In this document: piece after piece, positions 46,601 through 60,902 of the stretch
Position numbering within the stretch: position 1 is the stretch's first letter
Layout of the letters: every line of letters starts with the position of its first letter
NCBI GenBank assembly: GCA_018902385.1
Contig: JABSSW010000004.1
Coordinates: 744,001 to 808,000, forward strand
Reading direction: 5' to 3'
DNA from: Physcia stellaris
Lineage: Eukaryota > Ascomycota > Lecanoromycetes > Caliciales > Physciaceae
Length of the DNA: 64,000 bases
The notes under the pieces: generated by a model
The model's input: only the letters and a program-made list of their open reading frames with translations
What the model was told of the DNA's origin: nothing
Databases searched by the model: none
Position numbers and translations under genes: made by a program

Positions 46601-49600
46601 ATCGTAATGTCGAAAAATTGAAATTTCGATTATTTGTTTTTTCAAAACTTCGAATGTTTCGTTGACAAAATCGATTCATTCGAAATCAGTTTTTTTTTTG
46701 ATCATTCGAGTCAAGAACTTGACGAGCTTGAAAAATGCTTTGATGAAACGGCGATAAAAATTGCAAAAATTTACAAAAGTTTGCACTTTCTTAATGCAGA
46801 TTGAGCGAATTCAATTGACGATATTTTGAATTTTCTTGAAATTCATTCGTAAATTTTCTGTTGACAATATGACGTTCAAAAACGAGATTTTCGTTTGAAA
46901 GAATTCGCATTTTTTGATATCAATTTGAAGTTCGATTTCTTTTAACTTTTGAAATATTTGAATGAAATGTCGCTCATGCTTTCGTCGAATCTTGTTGTAA
47001 ATAAAAATGTCATTTAAATATACTTGACAAAAATGATTAATGTATTTGAACAACAAATCGTTCATGTAATGTTGTCAATTCGTCGAATCATTGATTAATT
47101 CGAAAAACAATACATGATACTTGTAAATGTTTAACGAGCATATAAAAATAATCAGATTTTCGCTTTGTGAATTCATTCGAAATTTATTGAAAATCGATAT
47201 GATGTTCAATTTGAATAGAAATTTGCAATTTATAATTCGAATCAGAGTTTTTTCAATCAACGATATTGAATAATTGTTGCGCTTGATTATGACGTTCAAT
47301 TTTCGATAATTCACACACAAACGAAATTGTTCGTTCGATTTGACAGCGAATAAAATGAACGATGCGTATGATGTTTTGCTTGAATTGATAAATTTTTTTT
47401 GAAAATTTTCGTGAAAATATTTTTGAAAAACTTCAAGCTTTTTAGACGATAGAAAATACATTCGATTTCGAAATAATTGAATCGTATTTTTCGTCAACTC
47501 GATCTTGTGATCGTAAAATCTATAAAAAAATAATTTATTTGTTTTTTTGAAATTGAAAACGCTTTCGAATCGCTTAAAAAAGTCAAAAATTTTTCGTTTC
47601 AATTCTTCAACAGTTGCTTTCATGATTTTAAAAATTTTTTTGAAATCAATATCGAAATCGAATTTTATTTTGATTAGATTTTCTTGAACATCGTCAATGA
47701 TTTCGTTCAGTTTCTTCATGATTAATGAAAACGTTTTGATTTTTTTTTTTTTTTTTTTTTGATTTTGTCAGAAATTGATAAACAACGACGTCGATAAAGA
47801 CGACATTCAAAAACGTTTCGAAATCAAAATTTTGTTCGTCATTTTCATTATCGAAAATCGAAATCTTGAATCGTTTACTAGATCGTCGAGCAGATTTCTT
47901 GATTAAATTCGATTTTCGAACAAAAATTTTCACGAAAATAAACTGTTGAAAATCTCGTATGATTTTAATTCGTTTTTTTTTTTCGAAAACTTGACAAAAA
48001 AATTTTTTATCAATTTTCTCGATAGCATAACGAAAACTAAAATTCAATAAATTTCTGAGAGAAACTTTTTCGTCGTTTTCGAAATTTTCGACGATAAAAA
48101 AAGAAAATTTAATTTTGAACGCAAATGACGTTGATCGTCTTTGAATAATTCGATATTTTTGAAAACTCATCGATATCGAATGTTTGATCGATGATGTTGA
48201 CGATGAAAAATATATTTTTTTAAAAAGAATTGATCGTTCGTTTCTGATTCTCAAAATCTTGAACGTTTTCGAATGAAAACAGCGATCAGACTTGAAAATA
48301 ATTTTATCGTTCTTCATATTCAGAATGATTTCGTGAACGTTCATTCAAAACTTATTCAATATCAACGAATGAATTTCAATTCTGATGATGAACATGAAAA
48401 TCGTGATTTCGAAATGATTTTGCACGATAAACGTAAAATAAATGACATGAATAATAAATTTAATTTTTCGATCATCGAATTCATTGACGAATTTCGATCG
48501 TGATAAAATCACAAAAATTATTTGAAATGTTTCACAAATTAACTGCGCAATCTTTTCATCAATGAAAGCGTATTCAGTGACATTTATATTCATTAATGTT
48601 TGCAAATTATGTTCGTATTTATCAGAAATTAATGTACATTTAATTATTAAGAAATTGTTTTGAAATTTATTGAACGTGCTGAATGTTTTTGACATTATTG
48701 AAATAAACAGCATTTTCGTCGCGATTCTGAAAAGATTTAAACGTTTTTCGATTCATGAATTGAAAAAATCTCGCTGCTAATATCACTAAAATAATCATCA
48801 GAAGAAATCGAATCGATTTCGATTTGAAAATTCATTAAAAATTCACTCATTTCGTTGATTGTCAAAATGTCTTTTTCTTGTTTGATTTTCTTGAACAATC
48901 AAATATCGATGATTTAAAAAAAAAACAATTTCGTATCAAATGATTGAAATTTCACAACGATAACAATTTTTATCGATGTCATTTTTATCATAAAGAATTT
49001 TCATGATCATTTGATCGACGACGAACATAATTTTCTTGACGTTGAACATGCTATCACGAACTACGACTTTGACAGTTGATATTTTGAAAATAATTCGTGA
49101 AATATTTCTAAATGTCGAGTTTCCGAAACGTGTGATTTCAAAAAAATGTAATTTTTGATTCATTTTTTCAATCAACTTCTTTAAATTCTCGACTGTTTCA
49201 AATCGATCGTTACTAACAATGACTCGCTGTAATTGAAAAATGAACTTTTCGCGAAATTCATCGATCAAATTCTGTTTTGAATAATGAAACAATTGATTGA
49301 ACAACAACAAAAATTCGAAAAAGAATTTCGAAAAGCGTTGATTGATACGCATGATAAAAATCTTGAATTTATTGCGTACGTTTCGTTTTTTGTTTTTTTC
49401 AACATAAATCAAAATCAGAACATCAAAAATCATTTGAAAAATTTTGAAATAAACAATGTCGATTTTACGTCGAACGAAAAAATGTTCGCGAACTTTGCTT
49501 TCGATTCAGTTGATGAAAATCGTTGTTTTGATATACTCGTCGACGAAATGATCAACGTTAACAATGAACTTGTCTTTGATCAATTGTTTTCAAATTTCGT

Positions 49601-50852
49601 AAAAAAAATCTGAAATGTTTTCGCTGAATTTGAAAAAATTCGTCATTTTGACATTTTTATTCTTTTTATCGATGAACAATGTGAAACTAAAAATTGACGT
49701 TATTGTGATTTTTAAAAAGTTTATCTCGTTCTGTAACTCTATATTACGATTGATCAATTTAACATTTTCGATTTTGAATTTGATGTCATTCTAAAAAATG
49801 AACGTTGTTGCAAAATTCATTCGAAAAATATTCATCTCGTCATGCAACGTTCGATTATTCTCTTTGAATTTTTCATTCTCGATGCTGAATTTGAATTTAT
49901 CGACATTGAATTGATTTATAATTTTATCTTCTCGTCGAAATAAGCTGACGATTTCTCGATTGTGTTTTTTGTTTTTCTCGATTTTTTCGAAATCTTTGAT
50001 CAACGAATTATAATTTTTTACGTGAACGTTTCAATTTCAAACAATCTGAACTTTCGCGTCACGATCGATTTTCAGTTGATTCAGCATCTGCAATATCGTG
50101 AAAAAATCTTTGCGAATTCACTGTTGAAACTGTTCGACGATACAAATGTTTATCGTATGTTTCGCATCGTTCGAATTGTAATTTGCGTTTTCCGAAAAAA
50201 CGTAATTTAGAAAAATGTCTTTTATCAATCTGAAAAAATCGACGATAACCTGATCATTTTCCGAAAAAACTGTTAATTGTTGAATCTGACTAAAAATCTT
50301 GCGCTTAAATTTTGAAAAAATGATCACAAAAAAAATGTTGATAAAAGTAAACATGACTGAAACTTTAATGCAAAAAAAAAATTTCGCTTCAATGAATTCG
50401 ACAATAAATATTCAAAAATGATCGTATTCTAAAAACTTGATCGTCAAAAGCAACGAAAACAATTCTAAACTAATGTTATTTTCGATGAAATAATTCGTGT
50501 TGAATTATGATAAATAATTTTTGATAAAACGATGAATATTGAATTTCGATTTATCGTATAAATGTTTGTTGATTGATAATTTGACGATTATTTTTGCAAT
50601 TCGTTTTTCGATATATTCGACTTGATACATCGACTTTCGCGATAAACATTTTTTTGAAAATTCTGTACAACATTAAAGCGAACTAAATTCTCTGTTTTTT
50701 TTTTGCTGATTCGCTGAATAAAGTCGAGTTTTCTTGTTCAATCTGATTTTGAGAATGACGTCTTAGATTTTCGTGATTGATTTGAAATCTTGTTTATTGA
50801 ATAAACTGTCGTATCTCGAGCAGTCTGAAGAAAATGAATGACTTAAAAATAA

Positions 50853-51067
50853 TGTGAAATGTCATGCATTGATTGAATTAATACATAACTACACGAAAAT
50901 TTCTAAGTGAGAAGCAAATACATGAAAATCTGTAAAGACATATGTAGAAAATTAAATCGCTTGAATGCGTCAAGACGATCTCCGATTCTAACATTCGATA
51001 TGATAAAATAACGATGTTAACACGATGTTAATCTGTCAGATGTTGAATTCGATGCACGCTCGTCACA
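50853..51067 (-). repeat. Right (5') LTR of element B
   Basis: 215 bp, matching 43467-43681 with about 20 differences by eye, nearly all C/T or G/A. Confidence 0.92.
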
Positions 51068-51936
51068 TATTTTGCATAAATTTGCATTCGTCATCAAAGT
51101 ACAAATAGTTTTATTTATATCGAAAATTTTAATCAGAAATTCAAAACGCGAAACAATCTTTTCGTTTCGATCAATCTGTTTCGAAAATTTCGAATGTCAA
51201 ATATTTTCAAATGATTTATCATATCATTTATTTGCAAATATCATAATTTATGTTTCGCAATCAAATTTCGAACAGAAATTCGAAAACGTTTTTTCATGTT
51301 CTTTCGTGTATTTGTATTAATTACAAATCAATCTCGCATGCATGTTCAAAAATCTGTCGAAAAAAACGCTTTTTCATCATACGAAATGACGCGATATTTC
51401 TGCACATTTCATATCTTAATAATTTTTTCGTTACGATTCAAAAAGTGAATTTTCAAAATTGCATCGTTTGCAAAAGTCATTTTCGTCGTTTTCGTCGTTT
51501 TCATTTCAAATTTCTGTTCATTCTCATGATTATCGCGTTCGTTATGAATTTAACGCATTTACGAACAAGTCGTCGAAATCACGTACTTTGTCGATCGATG
51601 AAAAAAAAAACAATGAATTAATCGTTTCGAAAAAAAATTGAAATAATTTTGATGTTTGTAATCAATCAAAAAACATCACGTCAATTTCAAATTCGTTTAA
51701 CATTCATTTTTGTTCGAATTTTTAATAGTTTTTTTTTCAATTTTCTGTTTCGATGTTATCATTTTTGCGTTATTTACAGTCAAAATTTACGACGCATGAA
51801 AAGTTGAATCGTTTCAAAATTATTTTCAGAAATTGCTGTTCGATCTTACAAAACTATAAGAAATAACAGAATGTTGAAAAGATCGAAAAATGCAAAACAA
51901 TAAAAAAATCTGAGATTCGAATACATACAAATTGAT

Positions 51937-51986
51937 CAACAAGATTTTCAACAAAATTTTCAACAAAATTTTTAACAAAATTTTCA
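51937..51986. repeat. 12-bp tandem repeat inside element A
   Basis: Four imperfect copies of AACAAAATTTTC in the right part of element A. Confidence 0.7.
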
Positions 51987-52183
51987 ATTGCTTATTAATG
52001 ATCGTCGAAACGACGTTGATTTTCTTCATTGCTTTCGTATTTTTGTTGATTTTTTTTGTTTCAACGATCGTTCGCTTGAACGTCATTCAACAAGTCAACG
52101 AGATTTCATGAAACGTTCATCGATAAAAAGAAAAAAACTCAATTGATAATTTCGAAACGAAATTAAAAAAAAACGAAAAATAA

Positions 52184-52399
52184 TGTGACGAGCGTGCATC
52201 GATTTCAACATCTAAAATCAACATTTAATCAATCATTAAAATTAACATTTTTATTTTATCATATCGAATGACAAAATCGAGTCTCGTTTATGATCAAATC
52301 TTTTACATATGTTTTGTCAGATTTTTTGTATTTGTTTTTTCATTTCGATATTTTCGTGTAATTATGTAATTAATTCATATTTTTGCATAACATTTCACA
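52184..52399 (+). repeat. Right (3') LTR of element A
   Basis: 216 bp, preceded by an A/G tract with AACGAAAAATAA, the same motif that borders the 3' LTR of element B on its own coding strand. Confidence 0.88.
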
Positions 52400-53571
52400 A
52401 TTTATACATATAATTATGTTTTGAATTTTGATTCATATATCACACATCAATCATTTATTTACGTTTTGTTTTTCGAAATTTATCTTTAGAGCGATTTTTA
52501 TCACGTTTTTCGCGTTTTTTTCGTGTTTCGTTTGTTGCGTCAGTTTGAACAATAAGATGTTGTAAATCGTAAACATCAACGAAATTTTTGAACGTATCGA
52601 AAACGTGCAAAAAATATTACACATTGTGTTTCGAATCGTAATTTTTTCATTTGATTAAATAATTGATGCGATTTGTAAAAATGATACGTCGATTCAACAA
52701 ACGTTCGATTTCGTACAACGAAATCTGTTCGATTAGTGCAATAAATTGTTTTTCGTGAATTGATGACGAATTTTTATCGATCGTTTTATCGTAAAAATCG
52801 AAATTCGATGTAATTGATTTTAATTGTGCAATTGATACAACAGAATATATTTTCATGACAAAAAATAATTGTAATCGAAACGTTAAATTGTCGATTTTTT
52901 CAATAATCGAAAAAAGTTTTATTCGTTGTTTCGACAATTTGTGATTAAATAAATCGAATATAATGTAATCATGATATAAACGCAAATACATTTTGTCGTC
53001 AATTTTGAATTTTAACGTTTTGTGCATTGCATCGTAGCGAATTTTGTTCAAAACGTTAACGAATATCATAACAATTTCGACGTTTTTTCGTTTGATTTGA
53101 CGCAATTGATTATAATTTTCAAATGATAAATTTGTTAACATGTTCAATGTATCATTGATTTTGAATTCATAAACACATTCGTTCGAAACGTATTCAATAA
53201 TGACGTGAACGACGTTGTTGTTGTCGATTTGTATAAACGATAACACGTCAATTCATTCATCGTCGAAATGTGCAATGATGTAAAAACGCAAAATAATTTC
53301 GACAAATTGATTGATTCGTTTTGATTGATAATTCGTTTAAAAATGATAAATCGTAAAAATGAATATAGTTGTTTTAAATTTATGAAATACAATTTGTCAA
53401 AAGTTTAACATGAATTTGTTGTTTTTATTTGATACAATAACGTACGAAATATTTCAATCGTGTTTTATAAACATTACAATAATTATGTTAATTCAATTAA
53501 TTGCAAATCAAATATCATAATTTGAAATCAATAAAATCTTTTTTAAAAATTTGCACGTAATTGTAAACAAT
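52400..53571 (-). mobile_element. Element D, 3' segment: integrase C-terminus and chromodomain-like region
   Basis: The minus strand carries a gypsy integrase C-terminal region followed by a chromodomain-like stretch (about 52.65-53.25 kb), the hallmark of chromoviruses. It stops at the target duplication of element C (53567-53571) and continues on the other side of C at 61058. It is a fossil with many interruptions. Confidence 0.72.
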
Positions 53572-53726
53572 TGTAATGACACTGACTCATTGATGAAATA
53601 ATAAAAAGATGATAAAATGCTAAGTACAGAAAACTCGAATAAATGTCAATGTCAAATCGACTAATCAGATCAATGAAATCAAACAAAAGCAAATTCTTCA
53701 GATCAAGCAAAAATCGATCTGTAACA
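53572..53726 (-). repeat. Left (3') LTR of element C
   Basis: 155 bp; shares full-length alignment with 60903-61057. Confidence 0.92.
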
Positions 53727-54017
53727 GTCTGCTTCAATAAAAAAAATCAATTACGTTTTCGTAACTTCTAATCATTCTAATCATGTCTCAATAAGTTTTT
53801 AGCTCTGCTTCAGTGTCGATCATGATAAGTTTCTAGTCATACGTTTTTTCTAGCAACAACTTTTTTTCAATACTTTTCAATCTTTAATTAATCGACTAGA
53901 GCGACGTAAAATCAACGCTTCGAATGAGAAAGTCAGCGGCGCTGACGTTGACGAAATTGAGAAAAACTTTCGTGACACGACGACTAGAAATCGAAGAGCG
54001 AAAGTCGATTGCGAAGT

Positions 54018-54090
54018 AGTAAATTTGTTGTCAACGAAAATAAACTTGTTGTCAGCGAAAATAAATTTGTTGTCAGCGAAAGTCGTTTTG
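54018..54090 (-). repeat. 24-bp tandem repeat in element C
   Basis: About three copies of a 24-base unit containing TTTGTTGTCAGCGAAAATAA, in phase with the minus-strand frame, giving a repeated eight-residue motif near the element's 3' end. Confidence 0.75.
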
Positions 54091-57000
54091 TTCTGATTTG
54101 CGAAAGACTTTTTGTTAGTAAACTTGTTGTTTTGATTTGCGAAAAGCTTTCTCAACATGATTGATTTCGACAAGCGATGACGATCAAATAAATCGATCAT
54201 GTGACGAATTGAGTTTTCATATTTTTGCATCAAATTCATGACGTCGCTCAATTTCGATAAATTTTTTCAAACATCATATTTTGAATCATAATCTTTTCAT
54301 TTAATTAGATATTCGACTTCGCGTCGAACAATCATTCGTTTGTTGATGATACGTTTCAATTCAAAAAACTTGATCAAATCAATGTCTCTTTCGACGAAAA
54401 CAGAATTCGATTGAATAAAACGATGACATCGAAAAAAATTTTTAACTGAATCAAAACATGATTTCAATTGAACGATAAAAAAAATCGAATGAATAATTCA
54501 TTCTTTGAAAATATTCAATCGATAAACTAATCTATCGATCTTTTCGATGACACGAAAAAAAACAATGTATTGTTGACTAAACTTGTTATTCAGCATTGCG
54601 ATCGAAAAAATATCGTAATTTTTGTGAAAACGAATTTGTGCTCAATCGTCAACGACGAAACTAGCCGACTGATATTTGCGATCGTAATAGAATTTGAAAT
54701 TCATTTGCGCAAAAATCAAAACATCGACAATTTCTTGTCGAATCATTTGCGATAACGACAACGACGATTTTTCAGAAAATTTCAACAAGTCGAAACTTTG
54801 CGTGAAAATAAACTCATACGAAATTTCGTTAAACGTCTTGTCAATAACGATGATTATCGAATTGTTAATATCTCGTTGAATATCAAATATGATTTCAATT
54901 CAATTTGCAAAATTATTCAACACATTAATGAAAAATCGAAAAACAATTTCGATTGTTTGATTAATTCTTTTCGATTGTTCATCGATTTGTGAATGATAAA
55001 CTGTATTGTACAATAATTTCACATCAAAACGTGTGAAAATTTTTCGTCAAAGATTTTTCATGAACTTTCGATCGCGATCAAATATTAATATCTTAAATAA
55101 CTTTCAATCGTCGAAATCAAGCTGATTCAATAAAACTCGATTTCATTGAGCAACTGTTCAAATATTCTTGTTTAGCACGATGATAACTCGTTTCGTGAAC
55201 TTGCATGTAATCGACATAACGACGTTGAATTGTTCGACGCGTGATATTGACAACGCAAAAATGAAATCTAAATTAAATGTGTGAAAAAAAATGATTGACG
55301 ACAAAATAAACTGTAACGAATCGTGTGATTGATGACGTCTGATTCGATTAATTTGACACTTTGAACAATATTTCAAATAATCGCGTAATTGACGAATCAA
55401 ATCACGAATATATCATGTCGAAACGATTTGCTCATAACATTTTGCGTATTCTGAATGATCATTTGAATCGTCGTGAACGATTTTTAGCACATCTTTGACG
55501 ACAACATCTGATATACAAAATCGACGAAAAATGAAAACGTGATCGTCAATAAAATCATCAACGCGAAAAATAAATTCTTGATTTTTTTTCTCAAAAGAAA
55601 AATTGACGTCGTTCTCGATGTCTAAAACATTCAAAATTCGATTTCAGTTAAAATCGATTTTGTAATCATTTAGAATTTTTTGTCGAAAAACATCGTTCAT
55701 TTTCACTAACGAGCAAATAAAGTATACGTCAACATTTGAACGATCTGTGTTAACATCGACAAAAATGAAAAAAACATCGAGTTTTTTTTTCGATGATGTC
55801 TGTGAATCGTTGAAACTAACTAGTCTAAACAAGACATTCGACACAAAGTGAAACTTGTTTGACTTATGACGAATATTCAGATCGAAACGTTGAATATAAT
55901 CGCTGACACGAATTAATCGAAAATTCAATTTATCTGTCGACGAAAACGAAAAAATAATCTGTTTGACTATGTCTAACGCAACGTCATGATCAATGTAAAT
56001 AACGATAAACGAAATGAATGATTCGATGAAATGACGAATCTTTCGCAATACTCACATTATGTCAACGACTTTCATTTCAATCGATCAATAACGAATTTCG
56101 ATCGAATTCAATAATCTGAACAGAAACATTATTGACTGAATAGACGATTTGACTGAATATTCGTTTGATTTGATAAAACTTTTCTTAACATGATAAATTA
56201 CAACGTCAATGTCGAATTTCTTGTTGACATTCAAGTTCACATAAATCTGACGTTTCGAATCATGATGAATGAAATAAAAAAATTTCGAAAATAAAAATTG
56301 AAATATTTCGTATGAAGCTCGTTCTTTTGACGTTGCATTGTCGATTTTAATTCGATTAACGAAAGTCTTTCTAGCGCTCTCTTTCTTGAGAGCAAATTTT
56401 AACAAAATAATTTTTTTTTTTGTAAAGATTTTGACACGTCGACGTAAAATGAAACGTATTTTCTCATTCAGTCAATAAAATCAAGATAAATTTTCAACTG
56501 ACGAAAAATACGAAAAAATTGAAATTTAACAATGATTTTCAATTTTTTTTCATTAATGAATAAATCAAACGAATCGACTTTTTGACTCAATAATTGCATT
56601 GAAGAATAATCAATGAATACTTTAATAAATTTGATGAATATATTGACGTTAATCAACTTGATAAATATCTGACGCAAATGACTAACGTGCTCTAATCAAA
56701 TTCGTGAGAAAATGACGATATCATCAACGTATGCTTTGACAAATTTCCGATAAACACGAAATAATCGATCAATTTGTCGTTGCACGTAAACAAACGAATT
56801 TTTATATCTCATTACGACAACGTTGAATGATTTCTGATCTCGATGACTCATCACAATGAACTTGTGTCGATCATCTGAATGTACTCATCATTGATAAAAA
56901 AAGACGAATGCATTCACGACAATAATATAAAAACAATTTTTGACGACTGAAATAATTTTCATTTGAAACGACAAAAAATAAACATTCGATTGAATGATGA

Positions 57001-60000
57001 CATTAAATTCTCGAATATTTACGACAACGCGACTTTTACGTTTTTCATTAACGTTTTTTCAAACACAAAACACTGAATAATTGAATGAAATAAATTCGTT
57101 GATTCAGAATAATCGATCTAAATCGTGTAATTCGTCGAAAATTTTATCGACAAAAACACGATCTCTAACTTTCAAAAAATACATTTTAGTCTTTTCAAGA
57201 ATTTTATTCTTTCAGTCTGTCTTAAAAAATATTCTCATTCAATTTTTCTTCGATAAATCAGCAAATTCGTTGTTTGTTCACAAAATCGAAAACTCAACGA
57301 TCAAATTGCGAAAAACTTTCGTCTCGTCGAAAAAGTAAATAGTGACATCATTAAATAACACAATGTTCGACGATGAAATGATAAACGTAATCGAGAATTT
57401 TAGTTTTTTTGAAAGATCGAAAGTCTGATCTGTGAAAAATTTTCGTAAATCGAAAAACTTTCGCAAATCGCTAAATAAAGTGAACGTTTGTGACAAGCTA
57501 GCGTTGACAACATTGATCAGAAACGAAATCGACTCGATGTGTATCGTCAACGAAATAACGATGATGACTAATTGAATTGACGTAACGACGACAATGATAG
57601 CAATCAACGCTGTGACGAAAATGACGATAATCTTCTTGAATCACGAAATTTTGTGAATAATACGTGATGTTTTCATGATTAAATCAACGTTATCGTCGTT
57701 GACGAAAAACGCGTTTAAATAATCGAATTCGATGAAATAATCTAAACGATAATTACGTGAAATTTTGACAACTTGTTTGTCGTCATTGCGAACAAAAATA
57801 ATTTCGATAAAAATGTTCATAAAATGAGCATACAAAATGAATTCAATCTCATTTGACTCGAAAAGATAATTTCGATCATTAAAAATATTGTCGACAAAAT
57901 AATGAATTGAAATGATCATTTCTGATTGCGACGAAACAATGATTGTCTTTTTGATATGCATTGATTTGTGTATCGATTGATCAATTGACGATCGACGACG
58001 AATGTCAATAAAAATAATAACGTCGCAATTGTCAATCGTAATTTTGTTATGTTCGTTGTCAATGTTTCACTTTTCAAAATCAATGACATCATTGTCGATG
58101 AGCATGTTGATCTTGAAATTGTTCATCAAATGAATTTTGCGACGAATCATAATCTTGACGATTTTGTCATTTTTTTGATCAAAAAAATACATCGAAACAA
58201 TGACGTACTCAAAAATTTGATGTTGATCAATGACTATTTTTCGTACAGTGAAAAATGTAATCATAATACGAATAGACAAATCAGAATTTTGACGAAGAAA
58301 AAATCGACGATTCGCAATAATGACTTTTGATTCAATATCAATGCAAACGAATTTTGACTCGATTTTTTCGAACAAAACGACGTCAACTTTCGCGTAATTT
58401 CAATCACGATATTCACAATCAATCTCAATATTTTTTGAGAAATCGACATTTGACGAGACAATCGATATTGAATCATGATTAGAACTTGACTCAAATTTCT
58501 TTGTAGTCTTAATCGTAAAAATAGTGACGACATGAAAATCGATAACGTCGATTTCGACCTTTTTGAAAAAATTCAATTGCTGATTTGAAAAAGATTTTTT
58601 CAATTGAACATTAAAATCAAAGCATTCAGAATTACGAATGTGACTATGAAATTTGTTGTTTGAAACGAAAAACTTGATACAACGACGACAAATAAAAACG
58701 ATTGACAAAATAAAATGACTAATCGTCGATTCATGATCAAAGTCGTCAAAATAATCAAAATCATAATAGATTAAATTTTCAAAATAATATGCTGATTGAT
58801 TTTCGTTAATCTCGTCGATGAAAAAATTTTTCTCAATTGATTTTTGATCGTTCTTTTTTTCAAATTCATTTAAAACATAAACTTTACGTCTGAAATTTTT
58901 GTCATCACGATCGTCAAATTTCTTTTTTTGTTGACGTGATTGATTTTTTGAATCGAACGCGTTTTTTGACGTTAACAACAATGATTGCTTTGCGAATGAC
59001 AAAACGACTTGACGACGTTCTGATTGAACGAATGACTGTTTTTGATAAACTTGTTTCTGTTGAGCGAGAACAAAGTAATCGGCAAAACGATAAACTTGAA
59101 AAAAAAAAGCGTTAAATTCATTTGACGATTGAGAAAATTCGTTTTGTCGATCACGTCTGTTTTGCTTACTAAAACGATTGCTATTGTTAAATTTCGAACT
59201 AAAAATGAACTTGCTAATCATGTCGAATCATATGTCGAATTTCTTTTTCAAATGATCAAAAAAATTCGTATCGTAATATTCGACTTTGACTCTGAAATGT
59301 CGCGTCGAAACTCATAATCAAAATTAAATCAAACTAAAATAAACTGATTGAAAACAAATTCGAACTCAACGATTTTGACATGTCGAAAAATGTTTTGAAC
59401 GTACATACGAAAATTACGTTGCTGTTTAACGTCTGACATGATATATCGTTTTCTTTGCAAACTTTGCAATGTTTAAACTGCTCGCTTCTTGAATGACTTG
59501 ATTAAGATTTGATATCAAATGACTAAAAAAGCGATTCGTAACAGATTCTTTTTCAATTCAGACAATGTCAATGAATGTCATTCTTGAACGTAATCACGAA
59601 AACATTGTGACAAAACAATACGAAACTTGTTTTCATTTCGTAATGAAACTAAATTTTTTAAACGATCGACGAAAACATAAACATCAACGTAATAAATGTG
59701 TTTGCCGAAATACTTTATTGACTTATTCACGTTGACAGCAATGTCATCATCGTAATCAAAATCGAAAAAATCAACGTTTTTCACTTTTCACTCGTCAACA
59801 TTGTTGTTGTGATCAACAGAAAATTGTAAATTGTTGTCTGAATTCGACGAATCGTAAACTGAATTTTCATCGACATTTCGATCACGACGTCGATGATCTA
59901 AAGCAATTACGACAATTTTCGCTATTTCACGACGTTAAGCTTCATTGAAATCAGACGCAAACGACTGAACTGAATTGTCAATTTGCGTATTTTGATTCAT

Positions 60001-60902
60001 GTTGTCACGAAAAATCTTTTCAATAATTGAAATGATTCGAATATCAACAGAATTTGAATCAAATATTTTCGCAAAATTGCTATTTGTATCGTTGAATCGA
60101 ATAAACTCGAATAGAAATAAATTTCGACTTCGCTGACTTTGATTGATGATTGACGAAAAACTGAACGTAAATATTCGTCGTCGCTCGATTGTCTTTACAG
60201 TCGACTGTAACAAAACGTCACGATAACGTGAAATTCAAAAAATTCTTGTAACTGACGAATCGTTCGACGAATTGAAATTGTTGAAAACTGAATTCGTAAT
60301 GTGTGAATTCAAAAAACTTCGAAAAATAGTCGAAACTCTGTAAACAATAATATATTCACGAAATTTCTGAGCAACTCGTCGAAAAACACTGATATTCGTA
60401 TTTCATTCGACAGAAAATTCGATCGATTTCGAAAAGACTGATCTGACTGTATTTCGAAAACTGAATGCAAAACGATTAAAAAAAAAATTCGAAACGACGA
60501 TAGCAATTATGATTTGTCTGATTTCTTCGTTAAGCTTTTCGATTTCACGATGTCTGATTTGAAAAAAACGATGAAATTCGTGTGTTTTCGAAATGAGAGC
60601 TGATGACACGAAATTGCTGATAAAAATCAACTTGAACGAATTGTGAAAAACTTCCTAACACTCAAAAAAACAAATACAATTTGTTGTTGATGAATCAAAA
60701 TGAAATTGAGATAAAATATTCATACAATGAAAAAGCAAAAAAAAACTTGATAAATAAATTGACGAAATCGATCGATGTAACACGAACTGAAAAAAAACAG
60801 AAAAACTTTTGCAAATAAATTACAAAAGTTGATTTGATTGATGCTATTACGCAATCAATTGATGCGATAATAACGATTGATTGATAAAATGATGCTATCA
60901 AT

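Larger units (their letters stand above)
43467..51067 (-). mobile_element. Element B: Ty3/gypsy LTR retrotransposon fossil nested in A
   Basis: 7,601 bp with identical-length 215-bp LTRs (43467-43681 and 50853-51067) and a perfect 5-bp target duplication TATTT (43462-43466, 51068-51072). The orientation is minus. A purine tract borders the left LTR on that strand, and the internal regions run from right to left: gag-like (about 48.9-50.4 kb), protease-like (48.3-48.7), reverse transcriptase (46.8-47.7), RNase H (46.0-46.7) and integrase (44.4-45.8). That order is typical of Ty3/gypsy. The element is full length but broken many times (dozens of interruptions) and AT-saturated. It is younger than A, which it interrupts. 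Confidence 0.9.
42886..52399 (+). mobile_element. Element A: short LTR-element fossil, split by element B
   Basis: Bounded by a 216-bp LTR pair (42886-43101 and 52184-52399) that begins TGTGACGA and ends TTTCACA. Flanks GTTTA and ATTTA are a 5-bp target duplication with one difference. A purine-rich tract directly before the right LTR sets the orientation as plus. Without element B only about 1.9 kb belongs to A, and no polymerase region is recognisable. It is therefore a non-autonomous (LARD/TRIM-like) relative that shares its LTR type with B. Broken and heavily hypermutated. Confidence 0.83.

Noticed and set aside
47740-47765. Long T run as a possible terminator or regulatory tract
   Set aside because: It lies inside the AT-saturated element B and is explained by base composition and replication slippage.
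51072-51641. Plus-strand open frames in element A as a host gene
   Set aside because: They lie between A's LTRs, have the AT-biased codon pattern of the block and show no recognisable family; treated as part of the fossil.
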